Origin: Candidatus Methylomirabilis sp.
Lineage (GTDB): Bacteria; Methylomirabilota; Methylomirabilia; Methylomirabilales; Methylomirabilaceae
NCBI GenBank assembly: GCA_002634395.1
Contig: NSJM01000013.1
Span: 1 to 49,378, forward strand
Length of the DNA stretch: 49,378 nt
Reading direction: 5' to 3'
Shown piece after piece: positions 7,048 through 17,615 of this stretch. Below the pieces are notes generated by a model that saw only the letters and a list, made by a program, of their open reading frames with translations, had not been told where the DNA came from and made no database searches. Each line of letters begins with the position of its first letter. Position 1 is the first letter of the stretch. Made by a program: the position numbers and the translations under genes.

Positions 7048-7515
7048 TCAGCGTTCCATCTCCTTGAGTTCTGCTTCGAGTCGGCTGGCATATCGTGGAT
7101 CAGGGGGGCGCAACTGTTCTGCGTTCGACCTGTGACTCCTCTCAATCGAGCGGCGGATTGTGAGAACGATAACCCCGAGTCCGGCTAAGATGGCAACGAA
7201 TGGCAGCAGCCAAGCGAGCCAGTTAAATCCCTGACGCGTCGGCGCGAGCAAAATCCACTCGCCATAGCGACTCACGAAGTAGCTTCGGATCTGCTCGGGA
7301 CTCTCACCTTGCTTCATCTTCTCATAGATCAACTCGCGCATCTGAATAGCCATCTCTGAAGGCGAATCGGCTACCGAGAGGTTCTGACATACCGGACAAC
7401 GCAACTCGGCAGCCAACCGAAGGGTCTGCTCCTCGATGCTGCCGGCAAGCGTGGCGGATGCCCATCCCGCCAATAGGACTCCTGCAATCAACAACGCAAC
7501 GAACGCCTTACGCAT
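7048..7515 (-). CDS. ccmH: CcmH, thiol-disulfide component of cytochrome c haem ligation
   Basis: The 155-residue protein has a signal/anchor helix at about 4-24, the redox motif R-C-P-V-C-Q, and family strings NLSVADSPSEMA, MRELIYEKMKQGESPEQI and VSRYGEWILLAP. A second helix at about 105-122 is followed by a basic tail, so the redox domain faces the periplasm between two membrane helices. CcmH reduces the CXXCH cysteines of apocytochromes so that CcmF can attach haem. Key residues are all present. It follows the thioredoxin-like gene by 58 bases, a gap filled with repeat sequence. Confidence 0.93.
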   Translation of the reverse strand: MRKAFVALLIAGVLLAGWASATLAGSIEEQTLRLAAELRCPVCQNLSVADSPSEMAIQMRELIYEKMKQGESPEQIRSYFVSRYGEWILLAPTRQGFNWLAWLLPFVAILAGLGVIVLTIRRSIERSHRSNAEQLRPPDPRYASRLEAELKEMER

Positions 7516-7537
7516 GTGTCATCTCTTCATCCGGTCA

Positions 7538-7569
7538 AACGTTGAACATTGAACGTTGAACCTTGCACG
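7538..7569. repeat. Inverted copy of the TTCAACG repeat upstream of ccmH
   Basis: The bases AACGTTGAACATTGAACG and the following GTTGAACCTTGCACG are the near reverse complement of 6966-6987. The two copies thus bracket ccmH as inverted repeats. They do not resemble transposon ends with a known transposase, and no target duplication is evident. Confidence 0.7.
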
Positions 7570-7573
7570 TCGA

Positions 7574-8070
7574 TCACAGCATCTCCTCGACCTTTGCCTT
7601 CAGTATCCTTTCATCGAGGGCTCCGACGTGCTTGTAATGAATCGTACCGTCTTTTCCGATGAAGAAAGTTTCCGGCACGCCATAAACACCATATCCAATG
7701 GAGAGCTTTCCCTGCAGGTCAGGACCGTTCGGAAAGCTGAGCTTGAACTTTTCAATAAACGCCTTCGCATCCGCATCCCGATCCTGTATATCGACCCCGA
7801 TCACTATCAGCCCACGGTCCCGGTAGGTTTGCCATGCGGCCTCCAAGTGTGGTGCTTCATCGTAACACGCCGGGAAGCACCAGGAGGCCCAGAAGTTCAG
7901 GACTACAGGCTTCCCACGAAGCGCCTCGAGGCTGTTGCTGCTCCCATCAAACATCGTCAGAGCGAACGGGGGGGCCTGGTGACCCACTAACGGTGATGGC
8001 ACCTCCCTCGGGTTAGTCTTGAAACCGTACGCGAGGAGCAGGAGAAACGGGATAATACTGAGAAGCAGGC

Positions 8071-8092
<22 letters not shown>
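7574..8092 (-). CDS. ccmG: CcmG/DsbE-type thioredoxin-like protein with unusual CX3C active site
   Basis: ATG 8092 gives 172 residues: an N-terminal signal anchor (WKKLSLLLSIIPFLLLLAYG) and a TlpA/DsbE thioredoxin domain (GHQAPPFALTMFDG, LNFWASWC, VIGVDIQD, YGVYGVPETFFIGKDG with the cis-Pro). Such proteins keep apocytochrome cysteines reduced for haem attachment. The active site reads W-C-F-P-A-C-Y-D-E. The two cysteines are separated by three residues instead of the usual two (WCxPC), which may change its redox potential. The gene start overlaps the end of ccmF by 22 bases, so translation is probably coupled. An upstream in-frame start at 8200 would place extra residues before the signal anchor and is unlikely. 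Confidence 0.9.
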
Positions 8093-10073
<1,981 letters not shown>

Positions 10074-10074
<1 letters not shown>

Positions 10075-10523
10075 TATTGAGTACCCTGCGGTTTTACCAA
10101 CGTTCGATGGACGTGCTCGGCCGGAGCCCCCCCCTTCTCCGGGGGGGCATACTCCTCAGAATGCTTGGCCATGATCATGCTTGATTGAAAGAGACCACCG
10201 TCCATGCACTTCCCCTCAACCACCGCGCCCGCACCCTCTTTAAAGAGGTCAGGCGGAGACCCCGTGTGCTCGACCGGTATCTCTTCCTTCCCGTCGGTCA
10301 GGCGGAACGTGAGTTTCAGTGTCTGCGGCTCCCAGTGGAGCGACCCGGGCACCACCATCCCGCCGAGGCGAAGCGATCGATCCGAGGCCGCCCCACCTTT
10401 CGCCTTGAGTTCCGATGGCGTGATGTAATAGACAGAAGCCTCCTGAATCCCGCTGTTGATCAAGTACGCGAGGGCCGCTACGATAAGGCCCCCGCCCAAC
10501 AGTAGTTTGGTCTTCTTCGTCAT
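10074..10523 (-). CDS. ccmE: CcmE, periplasmic haem chaperone
   Basis: The 149-residue protein has a membrane anchor (LLLGGGLIVAALAYLI) and an OB-fold domain (ITPSELKAKG, LRLGGMVVPGSLHW, VEHTGSPPDLFKEG, VVEGKCMDGGLF). The haem-binding His lies in IMAKHSEEY, matching the family pattern LAKHxxxY. CcmE binds haem covalently after CcmABCD loading and passes it to CcmF. A hairpin-forming CCCCCCCC/GGGGGGG pair near 10126-10148 encodes part of the flexible C-terminus (APPEKGGAP). Start ATG 10523 overlaps the ccmD stop (ATGA). Confidence 0.95.
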
Positions 10524-10666
10524 CGTATCGTATCCTTGCGCTGCCGTCTGAGCGCATCACCCTGAGCGCTCACCGCCCTCTTTCGCCAGTTGAGCGACAA
10601 AAGATAGAAGAGCACACTGGCAGCGGTGAGCAGATACCCAGCTAAAATATAGGACCATGGATTCAC
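10520..10666 (-). CDS. ccmD: CcmD, small haem exporter subunit
   Basis: A 48-residue ORF starts at GTG 10666, overlapping the ccmC stop (GTGA), and ends overlapping the ccmE start (ATGA). The peptide begins MNPWSYILAGYLLTAASVLF and continues with YLLSLNWRKRA and a basic tail. One N-terminal helix followed by positive charges is the CcmD pattern. CcmD keeps holo-CcmE released from the CcmABC complex. Both overlaps and its place between ccmC and ccmE strongly support a real gene even though it is very short. Confidence 0.9.
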   Translation of the reverse strand: MNPWSYILAGYLLTAASVLFYLLSLNWRKRAVSAQGDALRRQRKDTIR

Positions 10667-11346
10667 CCGAGTAATTCCATTTGCAGCCTGAAAAGTTCCT
10701 GCCTCGCCCCCTCGACCTGAAGTCGCTTGACCAGGAGATATCCGTACAGCAGCACGAAGGCAGCCAGGTTCGTATAGAGCGCCACCTGCATGTCCGAGGC
10801 TACCGTTGATGGGCCTGGCCTCAGGATCGATGCGGGCTGATGCAAGGTGCGCCACCACACGACCGACAGGTGGATGATCGGAACATCGAGAAAGCCGATA
10901 ATCCCAAGGACCGCGCAGAATCTGGCCCCTCGCGACGGATCGTCTACCAGCGTCCGAAGCATCAGATAGCCCAGGAACATCAAGAGCAGAATGGCAGACG
11001 TAGTCAGCCGTGCGTCCCACGTCCACCAGACTCCCCAGGTTGGTCGCCCCCATATTGAACCGACGGCGATCGCCAGGGCGGTGAAGAGCACTCCGATCTC
11101 GGCGGACGAGTGCGCGATCGCGTCGTGCTGTTGCCGACGGCGCCAGAGATACAGAATGCTGGCGACGAACACGACAAAGAAGGCCAGGTAGCTGACGAGG
11201 ATCAGGGGAACGTGCAGGTACATCAGCCGCTGTACGTCTCCCTGCACTGCATCAGCCGGCGCATAGATGAACGCAATGTATAGCCCGATCACGAGGCCAA
11301 TGACTGTCAGGATGCCAAGTGCCCGCTCAACACTCCGTCCGATCAT
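10663..11346 (-). CDS. ccmC: CcmC, haem exporter/handling membrane protein
   Basis: From ATG 11346 the protein has about 227 residues and six helices. The WWD motif reads W-G-R-P-T-W-G-V-W-W-T-W-D near mid-length. Two flanking conserved His regions are present (LMYLHVPLILVSYLAF and VPIIHLSVVWWRTLHQ). CcmC presents haem to CcmE on the outer face of the inner membrane. A TTG at 11391 would add 15 residues; I prefer the ATG because a GAGG stands just before it and the extension falls in repeat-derived sequence. CcmC starts 34 bases after the ccmB stop. Confidence 0.94.
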   Translation of the reverse strand: MIGRSVERALGILTVIGLVIGLYIAFIYAPADAVQGDVQRLMYLHVPLILVSYLAFFVVFVASILYLWRRRQQHDAIAHSSAEIGVLFTALAIAVGSIWGRPTWGVWWTWDARLTTSAILLLMFLGYLMLRTLVDDPSRGARFCAVLGIIGFLDVPIIHLSVVWWRTLHQPASILRPGPSTVASDMQVALYTNLAAFVLLYGYLLVKRLQVEGARQELFRLQMELLG

Positions 11347-11350
11347 CGCG

Positions 11351-11365
11351 CCTCGCACCTTGAAC
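11351..11365. repeat. 15-bp copy of the GTTCAAGGTGCGAGG repeat near the ccmC start
   Basis: On the minus strand these bases read GTTCAAGGTGCGAGG, identical to 6994-7008 (plus strand) between ccmH and the CcmI-like gene. It lies in the ccmB-ccmC gap, directly before ATG 11346, and supplies its ribosome binding site. Confidence 0.55.
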
Positions 11366-11380
11366 TTCGCGTCATCGGTA

Positions 11381-12058
11381 TCATTCCTCAACCAGCAACT
11401 CGAATGTCAACACCGACCCCACAAGAAACAGTACATCAAACGCCGCCATCAGCTTGAGCCAGGGCATGGCGAGTTCGAATGCCTCGCGTCGCAGCACGAC
11501 CTCCGTCCCCCGTACAGCAGCTAAAATCAAAGGAATCGTCATGGGGAACAGGAGGAACGGCAGCATGGCCTCCCGTGCCCTTAGGCCCACCGTCATGGTG
11601 GACATCAGCGTTCCCGCTGCAGCGAATCCAAGGGTCGCAGGCGCCGTGATCAATAGGAGCTTAGGGAGTTGCGACCAGATGTTCATATTGTACAGGACCG
11701 CAAAGAGGGGAAAACTTATCAGTTCCACCAGGAGAATCACGGTAAAACTGCCCAACAGTTTCCCCAGGTAAATCGCTTCCCGCTCGGCGGGATACAGGAG
11801 CAGGCCGTCTAAACAGTCGTTCACCAGTTCACTCTGAACCGATCGGGCCAAGCCAAGCACGCCGGTAAATGCAAAGGCCAACCACAACAGGCCGGATGAG
11901 GCTTGCCGGATAAGTGCCTGATCCCCGCCAAGGGCAAAGTTGAAAAGAAATAAGACCAGGAACGCAAAAAAACACATGGCGGTGATGCTTTCTCGATCAC
12001 GCCACTCTGCTATGAGATCCTTCCACGCGATCGCCAGAACCCTTCGAGTAAAGATCAT
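11381..12058 (-). CDS. ccmB: CcmB, ABC transporter membrane subunit for cytochrome c maturation
   Basis: ATG 12058 overlaps the ccmA stop (ATGA), giving 225 residues with six helices. Family strings include AIAWKDLIAEWRDRE, DGLLLYPAEREAIYLGKLLGS and LPFLLFPMTIPLILAA. CcmB pairs with the ATPase CcmA and with CcmC/CcmD; ATP hydrolysis releases holo-CcmE. An alternative GTG at 12070 would lengthen it by four residues. No lesion is seen. Confidence 0.95.
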   Translation of the reverse strand: MIFTRRVLAIAWKDLIAEWRDRESITAMCFFAFLVLFLFNFALGGDQALIRQASSGLLWLAFAFTGVLGLARSVQSELVNDCLDGLLLYPAEREAIYLGKLLGSFTVILLVELISFPLFAVLYNMNIWSQLPKLLLITAPATLGFAAAGTLMSTMTVGLRAREAMLPFLLFPMTIPLILAAVRGTEVVLRREAFELAMPWLKLMAAFDVLFLVGSVLTFELLVEE

Positions 12059-12810
12059 TCGCCCCCCCACAACTCCCCATGGAGCGCAAAAAGGGAACGT
12101 AACGACTCCAGACTCACCTCGTCGCGTCCGGCGTCAAAGACCAGCCGCCCCTGCTGCAAGATAGCCATACGGTCTGCCAGGGCAAACCCGATCGACAGGT
12201 TATGAGTGGCCAGCAATGTCGTGGCGCCCGCAATTTTTGAGGCCATGAGGAATTCCTCCAGCAACTTCGATGCCTGGAGGTCGAGATTGGTGAACGGCTC
12301 GTCAAGCAGCATGATCCTTGGCTCACGGAGCATCAGCTTCGCGAGCGCAAGACGCCGCTTCATCCCGCTGGAGAAGGTTCGGACCCGAGCGACCGCCGCT
12401 CCCTCCAGTCCAACTTTCGCCAGAACCTCAGACACCCGCTCGGCTGGGCGATCCAGCCCCAGCATGGTCGCCGCAAACAGGAGGTTTTCACGCCCGGTCA
12501 GGGTTTCATATAGTTGGTGGCCATGGGCAAGAACACCGACAACCCGCCTCACACCATCGCCATCCCTGCTCACATCGAACCCAGCGACCTGCGCTGACCC
12601 GGAAGTAGGCCGCACCAGTCCGGCCAGGATTCTCAACAGGGTGCTCTTCCCCGCTCCGTTCGGGCCAAACAGAGCCAGGATCTCCCCCTTGGCAACGCGA
12701 AGATCAATGCCCCGCAGAGCTGGATATGCGCCGAACCACTTGACCAAACCCCTGGTCTCGACGGCAAGCGTGACCTCGGAGAGTCGCCCTGCTCCATCAG
12801 TCCTCGTCAT
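12055..12810 (-). CDS. ccmA: CcmA, ABC transporter ATPase for cytochrome c maturation
   Basis: From ATG 12810 (AGGA just upstream) the product has 251 residues. It carries Walker A GPNGAGKST, an ABC signature F-S-S-G-M-K-R-R, Walker B IMLLDEPFTNLD and the H-loop ATHN. CcmA energises release of haem-loaded CcmE from CcmC. It is the first gene of the ten-gene minus-strand run ccmA-B-C-D-E-F-G-H-(I)-mqnE, in which nearly all junctions overlap. An in-frame start further upstream (12870) is possible but would add a non-conserved tail. About 190 bases separate it from the response regulator gene at 13003; a promoter is expected there but I see no convincing hexamer pair. Confidence 0.95.
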   Translation of the reverse strand: MTRTDGAGRLSEVTLAVETRGLVKWFGAYPALRGIDLRVAKGEILALFGPNGAGKSTLLRILAGLVRPTSGSAQVAGFDVSRDGDGVRRVVGVLAHGHQLYETLTGRENLLFAATMLGLDRPAERVSEVLAKVGLEGAAVARVRTFSSGMKRRLALAKLMLREPRIMLLDEPFTNLDLQASKLLEEFLMASKIAGATTLLATHNLSIGFALADRMAILQQGRLVFDAGRDEVSLESLRSLFALHGELWGGE

Positions 12811-13002
12811 TCGAGATCCTGAGAATAGGAGGCCAGGCGCCATCGCAGACTCCGTCACGCGAGACGCCACATCCCGACCACGGATTCACGCACAAGACGA
12901 GTATACAGTCGAATAGACGTTCGCGCTGTGTTTTCAAAACAGATTTAGTCTAGCAGAGATCACACCGAGGAACAACCCAAAAGGAGCCGAACAGGGGCCA
13001 TG

Positions 13003-14010
13003 CTACGGTCGCCTGGGCCTCACCTTTTCCCAACCCACCAGAGTCTTACCAGACTGTAATAGGTCGATAAACTGCTCCATCAATCTGGGATCGCATGAGC
13101 CCTTCTCTGAGGTCTGACGCATAGTTGAAAAGACTTTGGAGGGTTCGAGCGGGGGCTTATAGGGTCGGGCCGTTACCAGTGCGTCGTAGATATCAACAAC
13201 TCGAATCATCCTGGCCAGCAGGGGAATCTCCTGCCCCTTCAAGCCGTCGGGATAGCCGCCGCCGTCCCATCGTTCATGGTGGTGGCGAATGATAGGAAGG
13301 ATCAGTTTCAGCGACTTGAGCGGCTTGCAAATCCGCTCCCCGATGATCGGGTGTTCCCGTATGATTTGCCATTCTTCATCAGTCAATCCCGTCTTTTTAT
13401 TCAGAATCGACTCTGCTACAGCAATCTTACCGATGTCGTGCAGGTAGCCTCCACGGTGTAGCGCCTTCAACTGCTCCCGGGAAAGGCCCAGACTTCGGCC
13501 AAGGGCGACTGAGTACAGGGACAATCGCTCGCAGTGCCCGTCGGTGCATGTATCCTTAGCCTCGACACTCAAGGCCAACGCGCACAGCACGTCCTCCGCG
13601 TCTTCTAACTCATCGGTAAACTGCTTGAGCTTCAGCAGGGATCGGACTCGCGCGATCAACTCCGCCGAGCGAAAGGGCTTGGTCAAGAAGTCGTCAGCCC
13701 CGGCCTCGATCCCACGGATTCTGTCTTGCAGATCGCTCAGAGAGGTCACCATCACGATGGGAATCAATCGAGTTCGTTCGTCCTCCTTGAGCCGAGCGCA
13801 GACGTCGAACCCGTTCATCCCAGGCATAATGATATCAAGCAGGATAAGATCCGGCGGCCTGGCTGCCACCAGTTCGAGGGCCCGCTCCCCATCCGATGCC
13901 GAGATAATCTCATAACCTTGCGAGGCCAGAATAGTCTCGACCAACAGTGTATTGACTTCCTGGTCGTCGACGATCAGAATCGTCTGGCGAGGTGGGCGTT
14001 CGGGGTCCAT
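13003..14010 (-). CDS. Two-component response regulator with HD-GYP cyclic-di-GMP phosphodiesterase domain
   Basis: The product has about 335 residues (counting below is from TTG 14013, one residue longer). The receiver domain at about 10-125 has acidic residues D16 and D17, phosphoacceptor D60 (LILLDIIMPG), T90 and K112. The HD-GYP domain at about 140-325 has HD in YLHDIGKIAV, HPIIGERIC, HHHERWDGGGYPDGLKG and DIYDALVTARPYK. All metal and GYP residues are present, so it should hydrolyse cyclic di-GMP on phosphorylation, like RpfG. The ATG at 14010 overlaps the lipB stop by one base, so it is the last gene of the pdh/lip operon. No sensor kinase is encoded nearby. The link to central carbon metabolism is inferred from gene order only. 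Confidence 0.92.
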   Translation of the reverse strand: MDPERPPRQTILIVDDQEVNTLLVETILASQGYEIISASDGERALELVAARPPDLILLDIIMPGMNGFDVCARLKEDERTRLIPIVMVTSLSDLQDRIRGIEAGADDFLTKPFRSAELIARVRSLLKLKQFTDELEDAEDVLCALALSVEAKDTCTDGHCERLSLYSVALGRSLGLSREQLKALHRGGYLHDIGKIAVAESILNKKTGLTDEEWQIIREHPIIGERICKPLKSLKLILPIIRHHHERWDGGGYPDGLKGQEIPLLARMIRVVDIYDALVTARPYKPPLEPSKVFSTMRQTSEKGSCDPRLMEQFIDLLQSGKTLVGWEKVRPRRP

Positions 14011-14744
14011 CAACGCGCACCTCGAACGATAGCCGGCCCACCCCTATCAATTGTGCTTGCCCTACCCCTCGAATTGAAAAGCTCAGGCAGCGACACAGGT
14101 AGAAGAGACATTCCGAACTCAACCTCGAAATGTTCGATCAGCGCCGCCGTCACCTCACGAACCGAGATTGGACGGGACAACTCCCGTGTCATGCTTGTCG
14201 CCTCGGCGCCATGGATCCCGCAAGGCACGATCAGCCCAAACGGCGCCAGATCCATATTGACGTTCAGTGCGAAGCCATGACGGGTGATCCAACGGCTGAC
14301 ATGAATGCCTAACGAGGCAATCTTGCTTTCTCCGATCCAGACGCCCGTTCGTCCGAGTGAGCGGCCGGCAGCGATCCCGAAGTCCGATACGGTCATAATC
14401 AGGACCTCTTCGAGTTGCCGAAGGTAGCGATGCAGGTCACGACCGTGTTCGGCCAGATTGAGGATCGGGTATCCCACTAACTGACCGGGGCCATGATAGG
14501 TCATGTCACCACCGCGCTCTACCTCGAAAAACTCAATTCCACGCACGGTCAGCGAGGATTCCGATACGCGCAGGTGAGCCTTCTGCCCGGCTCGCCCGAG
14601 AGTGATAACCGGCGGGTGCTCAGCGAGGAGTAAGACGTCCCCCAGCTGGTCCTCAGCCCGAAGGATCGCCAATTGTCGTTGCAGGATTAATGACTCGTCG
14701 TATGGCGTGAGCCCCAGGTCGATTAGACGACACGTCCTCATCAT
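14010..14744 (-). CDS. lipB: LipB, octanoyl-ACP:protein octanoyltransferase
   Basis: The product is about 244 residues. The family signature is complete: EHPPVITLGR, then RGGDMTYHGPGQLVGYPILNL (split by catalytic surroundings), GVWIGESKIASLGIHVSRWI with the catalytic Lys, and FALNVNMDL followed by VPCGIHG with the catalytic Cys. LipB moves octanoate from acyl carrier protein to lipoyl domains, which LipA then sulphurates. Both lipA and the lipoyl-bearing pdhC are in the same operon. Starts GTG 14747, ATG 14744 and ATG 14741 are all near; I choose 14744. The C-terminal 25 residues extend past the core. Confidence 0.95.
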   Translation of the reverse strand: MMRTCRLIDLGLTPYDESLILQRQLAILRAEDQLGDVLLLAEHPPVITLGRAGQKAHLRVSESSLTVRGIEFFEVERGGDMTYHGPGQLVGYPILNLAEHGRDLHRYLRQLEEVLIMTVSDFGIAAGRSLGRTGVWIGESKIASLGIHVSRWITRHGFALNVNMDLAPFGLIVPCGIHGAEATSMTRELSRPISVREVTAALIEHFEVEFGMSLLPVSLPELFNSRGRASTIDRGGPAIVRGAR

Positions 14745-14833
14745 CACCGAAAGGGTTTAGCATCTAAGGGTGAGGGTAAGAAAAACGGATGGGACTCCCT
14801 TTCTGTCCTCTCCCCTATACCCTGCACCCTGTC

Positions 14834-16243
14834 TTATACATGGATCGTGCGCCCAAGGGTGGCAAGGGCAGCTTCCCCCATCGCCTCGGAAAGGGTTGGG
14901 TGGGCATGAATCGAGCCGGCAATCTCTTCCGGAGTGGCCTCCAATGCCATCGCCAGGCCGGCCTCGGCGATCAGTTCGGTGGCATGGGCACCCATGATGT
15001 GCACACCCAGGATCTCTCCATGTGTTGCATCGGCGATCACCTTGACCATCCCCTCGGTCTCGCCAAGGGTGATCGCCATCCCGCTCGCACTGAACGGGAA
15101 CCGGCCGACACGTATCGCGTGCCCTTCGGCCTTCGCCTTCGCCTCCGTCAAACCGATACTGGCGACCTGTGGGTAACAGTAAGTGCAACTCGGGATTCGT
15201 CTGGGATCCACCGGTGTGACATCGTCCGGCTTGGCCATCTTTTCGACGACGACAATTCCCTCGTGAGAAGCCTTGTGAGCCAGGAGCGGCGCACCGGCAA
15301 GATCGCCGATGGCGTAGATTCCGGCGACACTGGACTCCATTCGCTCGTTTACCGCGACATATCCATTCTTCGTCGCCACGCCCAGCTCCTTCAAGCCGCC
15401 TACCTCAGAGTTCGGCACCCTGCCTACCGCTACCAGCACCGTCTCACCGAGGAGCTCCTGGCTATCGCCGTTGCTCGATACCCTGACCTTGGCCTCCCCT
15501 GCCCCAACGATCACCTGCTCAACCTTCGTCCCGGTGAGGATCCTGATCCCCTTTTTGGTCAAAGAACGGTGCAGGAGCGCCGTGATCTCCTCGTCCTCAT
15601 AGGGAAGGATCGTCGGCAGCAGTTCAACAATTGTCACAGCGGTTCCGTACGCCTGATAGATGTCGGCAAACTCCACACCGATCGCTCCTCCTCCAATGAT
15701 GATCATAGAGGCAGGAACTCGGCCAAGGAGCATAGCCTCGGTGCTGGTGAGGACGACCTTGCCATCGATCGGCAGGCCCGGCAGCAATCTCGGTCGCGAT
15801 CCGGTTGCCAGAAGAATCCGTTCCGCCCGGATCGACCCATTTGATTTTTCGTCCCTACCCGTAATCTCGAGTGCCGTGGCCGACGTGAAGCGGGCTTCTC
15901 CAGGGAAGACGGCGACTTTGTTCTTGCGCATTAGATACTCAATACCCTTGGACAGTCGCTCCGCTTTCTCGCGGCTGCGCGTGACGGCAACACCGAAGTC
16001 CGCCCGGAGATTGTCCGCGTGAATCCCAAACTCCTCAGCGCGGCGCATAAGAGAAAGGATGTGCGCGCTTTGAAGTAATGCCTTCGTCGGGATGCACCCC
16101 CAGTTGAGACAGATCCCGCCCAATCGATCTCGCTCGACGAGAGCTACCCGCATCCCGAGTTGCGCAGCGCGGATCGATGCCACGTAGCCGCCTGGGCCCG
16201 CCCCAATCACTGCCAGATCAAACGTTCGCTCGTCCGATCCCAT
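14834..16243 (-). CDS. lpdA: Dihydrolipoamide dehydrogenase (E3), flavoprotein
   Basis: The roughly 469-residue protein shows the FAD-binding GAGPGGYVASIRAAQLG and the redox-active disulphide GGICLNWGCIPTKALL. It also has the NAD-binding GGGAIGVEFADIYQAYG, the second FAD string YAIGDLAGAPLLAHKA, and the catalytic H-x-x-P-T-L-S-E near the C-terminus. It reoxidises dihydrolipoyl groups on E2 and makes NADH. It follows pdhC by 11 bases and is clearly the E3 of this pyruvate dehydrogenase complex. ATG 16243 is chosen; GTG 16246 one codon earlier is also possible. Confidence 0.96.
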   Translation of the reverse strand: MGSDERTFDLAVIGAGPGGYVASIRAAQLGMRVALVERDRLGGICLNWGCIPTKALLQSAHILSLMRRAEEFGIHADNLRADFGVAVTRSREKAERLSKGIEYLMRKNKVAVFPGEARFTSATALEITGRDEKSNGSIRAERILLATGSRPRLLPGLPIDGKVVLTSTEAMLLGRVPASMIIIGGGAIGVEFADIYQAYGTAVTIVELLPTILPYEDEEITALLHRSLTKKGIRILTGTKVEQVIVGAGEAKVRVSSNGDSQELLGETVLVAVGRVPNSEVGGLKELGVATKNGYVAVNERMESSVAGIYAIGDLAGAPLLAHKASHEGIVVVEKMAKPDDVTPVDPRRIPSCTYCYPQVASIGLTEAKAKAEGHAIRVGRFPFSASGMAITLGETEGMVKVIADATHGEILGVHIMGAHATELIAEAGLAMALEATPEEIAGSIHAHPTLSEAMGEAALATLGRTIHV

Positions 16244-16254
16244 CACGGCTTCCG

Positions 16255-17511
16255 CTACAGAACAAGGTGAAACGGATGCTCAAGCAGCCGCTTCACCTCT
16301 TGGAGAAATGTCGCGCCCGTCAGGCCATCTACCGCCCGATGATCGCAGGAAAGCGTCATCCGCATTCGCTGGCCGACCTGTACTCCCCCATCTACAATGA
16401 CCGGCTTACTCCGGATCGCGCCAATTGCCAGAATAGCGGCTTCCGGGGGATTGATGATCGCGGTAAACTCTTCTATCTCATACATGCCGAGATTCGAAAC
16501 GGTAAAGGTGCCTCCGGAATATTCTTCAGATCTCAGCTTCTGGGCCCTGGCTCGCTCGATCAGGCTTTTCGTTTCCCTCACGATCTGCGCCAGACTTTTC
16601 CGGCCACAGTCACGCAACACCGTGGTAATGAGTCCCGCTTCAAGTGCTACCGCGATGCCGATATTGACCTGGGAGTAGATGCGAATCCGTTCGCCCACGA
16701 ATGATGCATTGACTGCCGGATGACGTTCGAGGGCCATCGCCACGGCCCTGATGATGATATCGGTAAAGGTTACCTTAACGTCCGGCATTTGGGCCTGCAT
16801 CGTCTCACGCAACTCCGTGGCCTTGTCCATCGCCACCTCGACCGTCAAGTAAAAGTGCGGCACGGTCGTCATGCTCTGGGTGACGCGCTTGGCAATCGCA
16901 CGACGCATCGGAGAAAGCTCGAGATCCTCAAAGCCCGTCGATGGCGCAGGCGTGCCAGCCGAGACGGCACGCTCCGGGATTGAGGGCGTCGGCGAAATCG
17001 ATGGCGTAGCCTCACCGGCAGCCGTAGTCGATGGCATCATGGCTGCCAGGTCCCGGCGAATGACCCTTCCGCCAGGACCAGACCCACTTACTCCGGATAG
17101 GTCGATGCCCTGCGCTCGCGCAAGCCTCTTTGCCAACGGTGAAGCCTTGACACGCCCTGGAGGAGCCGCTTGAAGAGGAGCAGAGACTAGCATAGGGGCG
17201 TCTGACCGAGTCGGTGTCGCAGTGTGAACGGCCAAACCGGTACCAGGTGGAAGCAGTGTCGAAATATCCTCATCGCTCTCGGCAATCACCCCGATCACAT
17301 GGCCGACCGGCGCTGACTCGCCCGCCCCAACGAAAATCTTTCGAAGGGTGCCAGATCCAAAGGCTTCCATCTCGATGTCGGCCTTGTCGGTCTGGATCTC
17401 GGCGATGATGTCACCCCCCTCTATCCGATCTCCTTCTTTCTTCAACCATCGAAGGATCTTCCCCTCCTCCATGGTATCGCTTAATCTGGGCATGACCACA
17501 GAAACGGCCAT
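16255..17511 (-). CDS. pdhC: Dihydrolipoamide acetyltransferase (E2) of pyruvate dehydrogenase
   Basis: The 418-residue protein has one N-terminal lipoyl domain (MPRLSDTMEEGKI, lipoyl Lys43 in QTDKADIEM), a Pro/Ala/Ser-rich linker, and a peripheral-subunit-binding domain (SPLAKRLARAQGIDL, GSGPGGRVIRRDL). A second flexible linker leads to the catalytic domain (LSPMRRAIAKRVTQS to the active-site DHRAVDGLTGA). It transfers acetyl groups from E1 to coenzyme A. A single lipoyl domain is typical of Gram-positive, cyanobacterial and many other alpha/beta-E1 complexes. An AAGGAG lies upstream of ATG 17511. It is preceded by a 104-base gap containing a 9-base tandem repeat. Confidence 0.95.
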   Translation of the reverse strand: MAVSVVMPRLSDTMEEGKILRWLKKEGDRIEGGDIIAEIQTDKADIEMEAFGSGTLRKIFVGAGESAPVGHVIGVIAESDEDISTLLPPGTGLAVHTATPTRSDAPMLVSAPLQAAPPGRVKASPLAKRLARAQGIDLSGVSGSGPGGRVIRRDLAAMMPSTTAAGEATPSISPTPSIPERAVSAGTPAPSTGFEDLELSPMRRAIAKRVTQSMTTVPHFYLTVEVAMDKATELRETMQAQMPDVKVTFTDIIIRAVAMALERHPAVNASFVGERIRIYSQVNIGIAVALEAGLITTVLRDCGRKSLAQIVRETKSLIERARAQKLRSEEYSGGTFTVSNLGMYEIEEFTAIINPPEAAILAIGAIRSKPVIVDGGVQVGQRMRMTLSCDHRAVDGLTGATFLQEVKRLLEHPFHLVL

Positions 17512-17534
17512 CGTACGCGTGTCTCCTTCTTGTA

Positions 17535-17579
17535 GTCTGTTTGGTCTGTTTGGTCTGTTTGGTCGAACTGGTCTGTTTG
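17535..17579. repeat. Tandem 9-base repeat GTCTGTTTG, five units
   Basis: Units at 17535, 17544, 17553 and 17571 are exactly GTCTGTTTG. The unit at 17562 reads GTCGAACTG. A related inverted stretch (AGACTGAACAGACTAAAC) follows at about 17595-17612, so the transcript could fold back. The repeat fills the pdhB-pdhC intergenic gap and may vary in copy number. Confidence 0.85.
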
Positions 17580-17615
17580 ACGGAACGACCGAATAGACTG
17601 AACAGACTAAACGAC

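Noticed and set aside
12206-12916. Long open frame (236 codons) on the plus strand opposite ccmA
   Set aside because: Shadow of ccmA in high-GC DNA. The minus-strand product has full ABC ATPase motifs.
14789-15844. Long open frame (351 codons) opposite lpdA
   Set aside because: Antisense shadow of dihydrolipoamide dehydrogenase, with no recognised domain.
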